Positions 58,001 to 64,000 of a stretch of 64,000 bases of DNA are shown in pieces. The stretch covers positions 885,581 through 949,580 of the forward strand of contig JAHGAU010000024.1 of the NCBI GenBank assembly GCA_019925105.1, read 5' to 3'. Every line of letters begins with the position of its first letter. Within the stretch, counting starts at the first letter, position 1. The notes under the pieces are model-generated. The model was not told where the DNA came from and made no database searches. It saw nothing but the letters and a program-made list of their open reading frames with translations. The DNA is from Niebla homalea. Its lineage: Eukaryota > Ascomycota > Lecanoromycetes > Lecanorales > Ramalinaceae. A program made the translations under genes and the position numbers.

Positions 58001-60945
58001 TTATTTAATTAACTTTTTTACTTTTATAATTACGATTATATATCTTTAATTTTAATAGGTTTTAGTTCTTTAAAAGGATTTTATTATTAAAATAATCTTA
58101 TTAATTACTTTATTTAATACTTTTATTATTTACTTTATAAAAAGGTTAATTTAATCTTTATTATTTAATTAAAGGAGGTCTATAAACTATATTATTATTT
58201 TTTTTACTTTTATATAAACCTTTACTTCCTTAATTATTTTTTACGCTTTCCTTACCGGTAATAATATAATTATATTAACGGTTTAATTTAAAATTATCTA
58301 TATCGGTATATAATCCGAGTTATATTTTAAGTTTTTTCATAACTTATATATTATAACCGCGTTAATAACCTTTTCCGTATTAAAGGTTAGATTAATTATC
58401 GTTTTAAATTTATAACTTTTTTATGTAATAATCTTTTATAATATTAATAATAAGAAATTAATTTAAGCGGTAATTAATAATAAATTATTTAATTTAATAT
58501 AATTTATTATATACTTTTCCTTATTCTATATATAATAATATAAGTTAAAGTCTTTAAGTAATATATATTTACTTAAAATAATTAAGACCTTTTTAAGTAA
58601 CGGTATTATAAAAGGTCCTTTTTTATTAACCGGCGGCGGGTTATATACGTTATAGATATTAAGGTTACTTTTTAAGTCTTTTTCTTTTATAATATAAAGT
58701 ATATAAAGGTTTTTATTATAATAAATAATATCTTAATTATTTATATTAAACCGCTTATTTATAAAGAAGTATATTCTGGTCATTTTATTCCCCTTAAAGG
58801 TTAAATAAAACCCCTTCCTTAAATTAATAAATAAATATATATATAAACTATATAATAATTTTTATATTATTATAACGTTAACGTCTTTAACTTCTTTAAA
58901 CTTAAATATCGATATTATAACTTTAATTCTTTTATTACGGACGTTATATTATATTATTCTTAAAAACGTTAATATATTATATATTAACCTTTATAAAGGC
59001 TTTTTCTTTTATATCCGTTTAAATTACAGACTTTTTATTAAAGTTAAGTGTTTTTTAACTTAATATTTTCCCGGTTATTATTAGAAATATAAGATAATTA
59101 GCTTTTAAAATTAAAATCGCAAAGAGTTTTTTTTTTTTACCGTTATTTATTTTTTATTATTTAATTAATTAAGCTTATATTTTAAGGTTACCTTTAATTA
59201 ACTTATTAAACCAATTTTATATATATTATATTATTAGATTTTTATAGTTATTTAAATTTCTTTACGTTTAATCTCTTTAATTCTTATTATATACTTAAAA
59301 TCTTATATTAAATATCCTTCCTTATTATATCTAATATATTTAAGCGTATTCTTTATAAGCCCTTTAATTATTAACTTTACATACTTATAAGTATTATAAT
59401 TTTTAACGTAAATTATATATTTTATAATATTAAAGTACTTTATAATAATATATTTATAATTTTAATACTTAAAATATTAATAAATATTAACCGCTTTATT
59501 TTATAATTAAGTTATTTTAAGAGATCCTTTTTTAATAATCCTTTTATTTAAGACGTTATTATATATTTTTATTAACGTTATACTTAATATAACGGTAAAA
59601 TATTTCTTTATACGTTTTAAAAAATTAAGTCTTTTTATTACTGACAGAAGCCTATAATTAACGATCTTAAACCCTAAATAAAGAATTATATTCTCTTTTT
59701 CTATACTTTTTATTATAACTTTTTTTTTAACTTTTTTAAAACGTAATAAGTATATCTTATTTATTATAACGGTAAATAATTACCTTAAAATTTTAATTAA
59801 TTTATACTTTCCTTTATTAACTTAAGTTTTAAACCTTTTTAAGTTTTTTTTCGTTTTTAAAAACATTATATTAAGGAAAATATTTTTATTTTATAATTTA
59901 TATACCGTAATAATTTATTTTATTAATAGTTCCATTATTATTTTAAAAGCTTTTATTAATTATAATAAGTTTATTTTTACCGTTATATTCTTTTCCTTAT
60001 TATTAAATAAGCGGATTATTATTATTTTCGTCTTTTTTAATACGGCCGCTTTTTTTTCCGTTATCCCTTTATTCTTTACCGCGGGTACCCTTTTTATTAT
60101 TTTTATTATTTAGCTCTTTTTTATTTAAGGGGTTATTACCTTTATATTTTCGCCTTATATATTTAACTTTAAGCTGCCGTTTTTACCTTTTATTAATACT
60201 TTTGTTCCCGCCCCTTAAGAGCCCCGTAAGTGCTCCGTTTCCTTTAATTTTACCCCTATTTTTATATAAAAGTCCCTTATACTTTTTAATTTAATTTATA
60301 ATATTAATTAAGTCTTTAATATAATATCCTTTTATTTTATTATAAAGAGTCTTTTTAAAGCCTTTATTACCTCCTTTACCGCCCTTTCGCTTTCCCTTAT
60401 CGGGCGACGTATTATCTCCGCTTTTTACTTTTGGTCCCTTAAGGTCCCGTTTTCTTTATTAGCTTTATTTCTCTTTTATATATCCTTAATAATACTTTTA
60501 TTATAGTCTTTTTACCTTTTCCCCCCGTTTATACCCTTTATTATTAATACTGTACCGGCCTTTTTATCTTTTTATTTATTTATTACCTCCGTATTATTAT
60601 TACGCGTTTTATACGCTTTAATATATATATTCTATTAACCTTAATTCCTTTATTTATTTTAAGCGTTATTCGGCTTATTATTATTATATTACCCGTATAC
60701 GTTACCGCCGTTTTTATTAATATAGGTTATTTACCCGTTTACTACCTTATTCTTAACCATTACGTTACTTCCACTTATCGCATTTAATATACTCCTTTCA
60801 CTATCGCTAAAGCTATGTATATACGCATCGTTTTGGACCTCTGGGGTCCCTTTATTCGTCGCCATTCTTCAAGTATACGGTTATTAAACGGTCCTTGGGA
60901 TGGACATAAATACGGTCGTTATTATAGTATAATTAAATAAGTATA
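55073..60945 (-). mobile_element. RIP-inactivated LINE (non-LTR retrotransposon), nearly full length
   Basis: Read on the minus strand, domain remnants occur in LINE order. ORF1 starts with an intact ATG at 60865 (MATNKGTPEVQNDAY, 44 codons before a stop). The APE endonuclease has NIYNVYNPPP followed by KDFNLYYYI where GDFNLHH is expected (about 58,680-58,530). Reverse transcriptase block 2 is AINKLKKNKAPGPNRILN (about 57,630-57,560). Block 4 has GIP, stop, KSLISFILFLFFNG where GIPQGSPLSPILF is expected (about 57,040-56,970). The FADD box is read as FINNIYFLTY (about 56,930). All substitutions are G-to-A or C-to-T. The 3' side ends in about four copies of TGAT/ATCA (55,073-55,092), like the short tandem tails of fungal LINEs. 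Total about 5.9 kb; 5' boundary approximate. Confidence 0.82.
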
Positions 60946-60949
60946 ATAA

Positions 60950-63040
60950 TAAATTCAATATAAATAATTTAACTTACCCTTCCCTTTATATGTTATACTT
61001 ATTTATATATATAATATTAAGTTTTAAGTCCGGTTAATAAGATAATTAATCGTAATATATTATCTAAATAATAATCTTATTTAAGTGATATTTATAACGT
61101 TTATATAATTACTTAAGACCGTAAGATAATTATAACTTTAACCTTTAATACCTTAATAAATAATTATAATTATAAAAATATTAAAGAAAATAGCTTAACG
61201 TAATAATACTTACTTTATTAAGCGTAATATATATTTTATACTTCCGGTAATAATAATATTTAAAATAAAAAAACAACGTTATTATCGCTTAAGGTATTTA
61301 TTATAAGAATTATTAAATTACCTTTAAATATTTTTAAGGAATCCCTTATAAAGCCGGCTTTATATAAGTTTTTTAAGTTTAATAATAATAACTTCCGTAA
61401 GTAAAGTTAGGCTATAAAACGGTTTTTAAGAAATCGTTTATTATAAAGTATTATAAATAACTTAACTTTATACTTTTAAGTCCCGTTTTAAGCTAAGATT
61501 TAAACTATATACGCCGACTTTATTACCGGTATATTTATAAATAACGTAATAATAACGTAGAGATTATATATCTTAATAAGTAAGGATATTATACCGTTTT
61601 AAATCTACTTAACGTAAAGTAAGATTTATTTTATAAAAAGTAAAAGAAAATTAATCCCCTTATTAATAAAAATCCTTATTATAAAAGCTTAAAAGGATAA
61701 TAACGTAAATAAGTTCGCCGTATTTATAAAGAAAATAAATAAGTAAATAGGTTAAATTAATAAAGCTATTATATTAAATAATATTTATTTAAACTTTACG
61801 ATTATAAATTTATTTTAAGAAATATATAAATTTAATTTTACTATATACCAGCTTAAGAACGATAAGGACATCTTTAATAATAAAAAAGTTATTTAAAAAC
61901 TTAAGGTAATTAAAATTAATACGGTTAAAAAACAGATTATTAATACCGTAATAATAAGGGTAAAAAAAGAAGATATTATTAAACCTTATTACTTAATAAA
62001 ATACTATAATTATTAAAAAATAAGTTATATAATTAAGGATTATAATAAAGAAAGCGTAAAAGTAAGCGGTAAAGACAATAAAAAGGTTAATAAGGATAAA
62101 ATTAAGAAAATAAAGAAATTTAAAAAATAAATAACTTAATTTAAATTTAAATAAATTAAAGGGGCTATAATTAAAGATAATAAGGAATTTAAAGAATTAA
62201 GCTTTATTACTATCAATAAAAAGGAGAGTAATATTAAAAAGTTAACGTTTATATTTATCAATAATAACGACGATTTTATTATTTTCTTAATAAAAAATAA
62301 AACGGCCTTAATAAGCCTTTAAAAAACTATTAAAGTAATAAAAATCTATATAATCCAATTTTATATAAGCTTAATAATAATACCGTTATGGTGGATTTAA
62401 GTGATCCCGGTCTTTATAACGGCGATAACGAAGTAAGAAATATTATTATAATAAACGGTATAAGTAATAAAGAGACTTATTTACTTAAAAATAATCTATA
62501 TAATTAAATAATAAAACGAATACGGAAAAAATGCAACTTTTTCTAAAATAATAAAAGCCCGGACCCCATAAAATCCGTAAATACCGGTAATAATAATTAC
62601 GCTTTAATAATAATAAAGGGTAACTCCTTTAATAAAATAAGTTAAAATATATTATCCGAGGATAAAGAAACCCTTTAAACGATAGACTCCGGTATTACGA
62701 AATATATATATACTTAAAAAGGTATATTTCGGAGTTTTAAAGAAAAGATTATAAGGGTAACGGTAAGGTACAAAGGCTCCTTAAACTTACCTAGATATAG
62801 TAACGTAATAATTGAAATAAACGGTTAAAACCGTATTATTTAAGACGTATTATAGGTTCTTTACTTAGGATTTAACCTTTTATTTATTTCGGTTTTAAAG
62901 GATAAAAGTATAAATATTACCTTTAATAGACGTAAAATAAGGATTACGCGAAAAGATTAACTTATTACGGTAAAATATTAATATAAAAAGCTTTATTTAC
63001 TTATATATATCCGGAAAAACGTTACGTTAATAATTAATAA
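60950..63040 (+). mobile_element. RIP-inactivated Ty1/copia retrotransposon, gag to protease part
   Basis: On the plus strand about 61,980-62,055 reads YYNY, stop, KISYIIKDYNK, a CCHC zinc knuckle with each Cys changed to Tyr and Gly to stop or Ser. About 62,682-63,020 reads DSGITKYIYT and then VLYLGFNLLFISVLKDKSIN. Those are the aspartic-protease active site and the following conserved strand of copia polyproteins (DSGA...VLYVPGL..NLLS). Integrase, reverse transcriptase and RNase H are not recognisable downstream, so the element is truncated at or just after the unmutated island at 63,040. LTRs were not identified. Coordinates of the left end are approximate, taken as the edge of the LINE. 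Confidence 0.65.
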
Positions 63041-63175
63041 AGAAGATGGAAAGGGGGAGAGCATGGAAGACATTAAACTTGCGGATGGGTGCATGAAGGA
63101 ATGGAAACACCAAAAGGGCTAACTAAGGGTGGAATCGATTCATATATACTTTGAAAGGAGAAGGGATAATGGATT
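63041..63175. other. Unmutated island inside the AT-rich block
   Basis: About 135 bp of normal composition rich in CpA and TpG (GGAAAGGGGGAGAGCATGG and so on), bounded by RIP-type sequence on both sides. The copia reading frame continues through it for about 22 codons (GESMEDIKLADGCMKEW) before a TAA, so it could be an unmutated part of the element or foreign DNA. Confidence 0.6.
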
Positions 63176-64000
63176 ACGATAATAAGTAACTTATACCTTA
63201 TTAACTCGTATAGGGGTTACGGCTTATCTTTAATTATACTTTATTATTACCTATTATTTTATTACTTTTACTCTTTCCTTCCTTCTTATCTTTTTTAACG
63301 GTTTTAAGAAGGCTTTTATTTACTTATATATATTAAGGAATTCGGTTTAATTATACGATTTAATCGTAAATAATTTACTATGCTTTTTCCTTAATTAACG
63401 GTAATAAAAACTATAAAGATATTATAAAAAAGCGACCTTTATTATTATTATATTATATATATATAATAAGAATAATAGGCTATAGATTTATATATATTTA
63501 TAGAATATTTCCGACTATTATTTATTTATTAGATAAATATTAAAATCGAGAAAAATAAGGGTATTTAAGTAACCCTTTTCTAGGCACCCTTATTCGGATA
63601 TTCTTATTATCACCCTTAATTAATACGGGGACCCCGTTTATATATATCGGTAAAGTATTATTAATATTTATTAATTAATTATTAATTATTAAAAATCAAA
63701 AAGTAAAGGAAAACGATAGCTTTTTAAAAGCGTTTTAATTATAAAAGGATAATAATACCTTTTATATTAATAACGGGCCTAAACTTTAATTTTAAAATAA
63801 TCATATATACCACCGGATATTCTAAATTATTATTAAGGAAACTACGATTTATATATTAATATAAGCCGCTTTCTTAAAATAAAAGAAATTAAAATAATTA
63901 AAGAAAAAAAATAAAAAAAAATTAATTACCCCGAATAACGTAAAATTATTATCTAGTAATTAACGACCGTAATAATTAAAATATAAGATTCGTTAAATTA
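63176..64000. repeat. AT-rich RIP-type sequence, element not identified
   Basis: Same dinucleotide depletion as the rest of the block. No readable domain remnant was found on either strand. It could be LTR or another decayed element. Confidence 0.6.

Larger units (their letters stand above)
55050..64000. repeat. AT-rich block with RIP signature
   Basis: Starting at about 55,050 the base composition changes abruptly to extreme A+T that continues to the window end. CpA and TpG are almost absent (none in the 60-bp lines beginning 55261, 57001, 57541, 59521 or 61021), while CpG, CpC and CpT persist. This is what saturating C-to-T mutation at CpA on both strands leaves. Exceptions are islands at about 60,770-60,930 and 63,040-63,175. 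No intact gene is present. Confidence 0.93.

Noticed and set aside
55050..64000. Centromere or mitochondrial insertion as explanation of the AT-rich block
   Set aside because: Readable LINE and copia domain remnants plus selective loss of CpA/TpG with CpG kept point to RIP of transposons. No mitochondrial gene was recognised.
1..64000. CRISPR array, operon or prokaryotic mobile island
   Set aside because: No regularly spaced identical repeats. Genes have spliceosomal introns and eukaryotic families throughout.

Overview
The window looks like nuclear DNA of a filamentous ascomycete (Pezizomycotina). Genes carry short introns of about 46-126 nt with GT-AG borders (one GC-AG). Gene types include a Zn2Cys6 regulator, a hybrid histidine kinase, a Sin3 corepressor, an Osm1-type fumarate reductase fused to cytochrome b5, Pfa4 and Vps8. 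The right end is a block almost devoid of CpA and TpG, the signature of repeat-induced point mutation (RIP). Genus cannot be assigned from sequence alone. Exon borders given here were worked out by hand from splice motifs and reading-frame continuity.

Layout. 1-3.7 kb: a 5'-truncated ankyrin-repeat/ZZ-finger gene broken by one frameshift, convergent with a Zn2Cys6 transcription factor gene. 4.4-6.8 kb: a decayed conserved fungal gene (three in-frame TAG codons plus a frameshift), then 1.5 kb of microsatellites and G-rich tandem DNA. 6.8-8.6 kb: a secreted GH16 beta-glucanase. 10.1-14.9 kb: VPS8. 15.1-19.9 kb: an accessory stretch with two different TA-flanked inverted-repeat (MITE-like) elements, a tRNA-like gene with an inserted segment, and a secreted protein made of two copies of one unrecognised domain separated by Kex2-like sites. 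19.9-24.9 kb: SIN3. 25.7-26.5 kb: a secreted fasciclin-domain protein, divergent from the fumarate reductase-cytochrome b5 gene (27.0-29.1 kb). 29.6-34.5 kb: polo kinase (CDC5/PLK) divergent from an OPA3-like gene. 35-36.3 kb: a poorly defined gene in strongly strand-asymmetric DNA. 36.5-41.7 kb: an MLH2/PMS1-type MutL gene divergent from PFA4. 43.5-54.4 kb: DapA-like aldolase, Cdc1/Ted1-type phosphoesterase, hybrid histidine kinase and a RidA-like protein, all on the + strand.

55.05-64.0 kb is an AT-rich, RIP-destroyed repeat block. Remnants can still be read: on the - strand a nearly full-length LINE (ORF1 start, APE endonuclease and three reverse-transcriptase blocks in order, plus a short tandem-repeat tail), and on the + strand a Ty1/copia gag-protease fragment (zinc knuckle, then protease). 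Two small islands (about 60.77-60.93 and 63.04-63.18 kb) escaped mutation.

The genes do not form one pathway. Most are single-copy housekeeping or signalling genes (endosome tethering, chromatin repression, mitosis, mismatch repair, palmitoylation, GPI remodelling). The accessory character is concentrated at 1-6.8 kb, 15-20 kb and 55-64 kb. The best candidate for something undescribed is the secreted tandem-domain protein at 17.3-18.6 kb.
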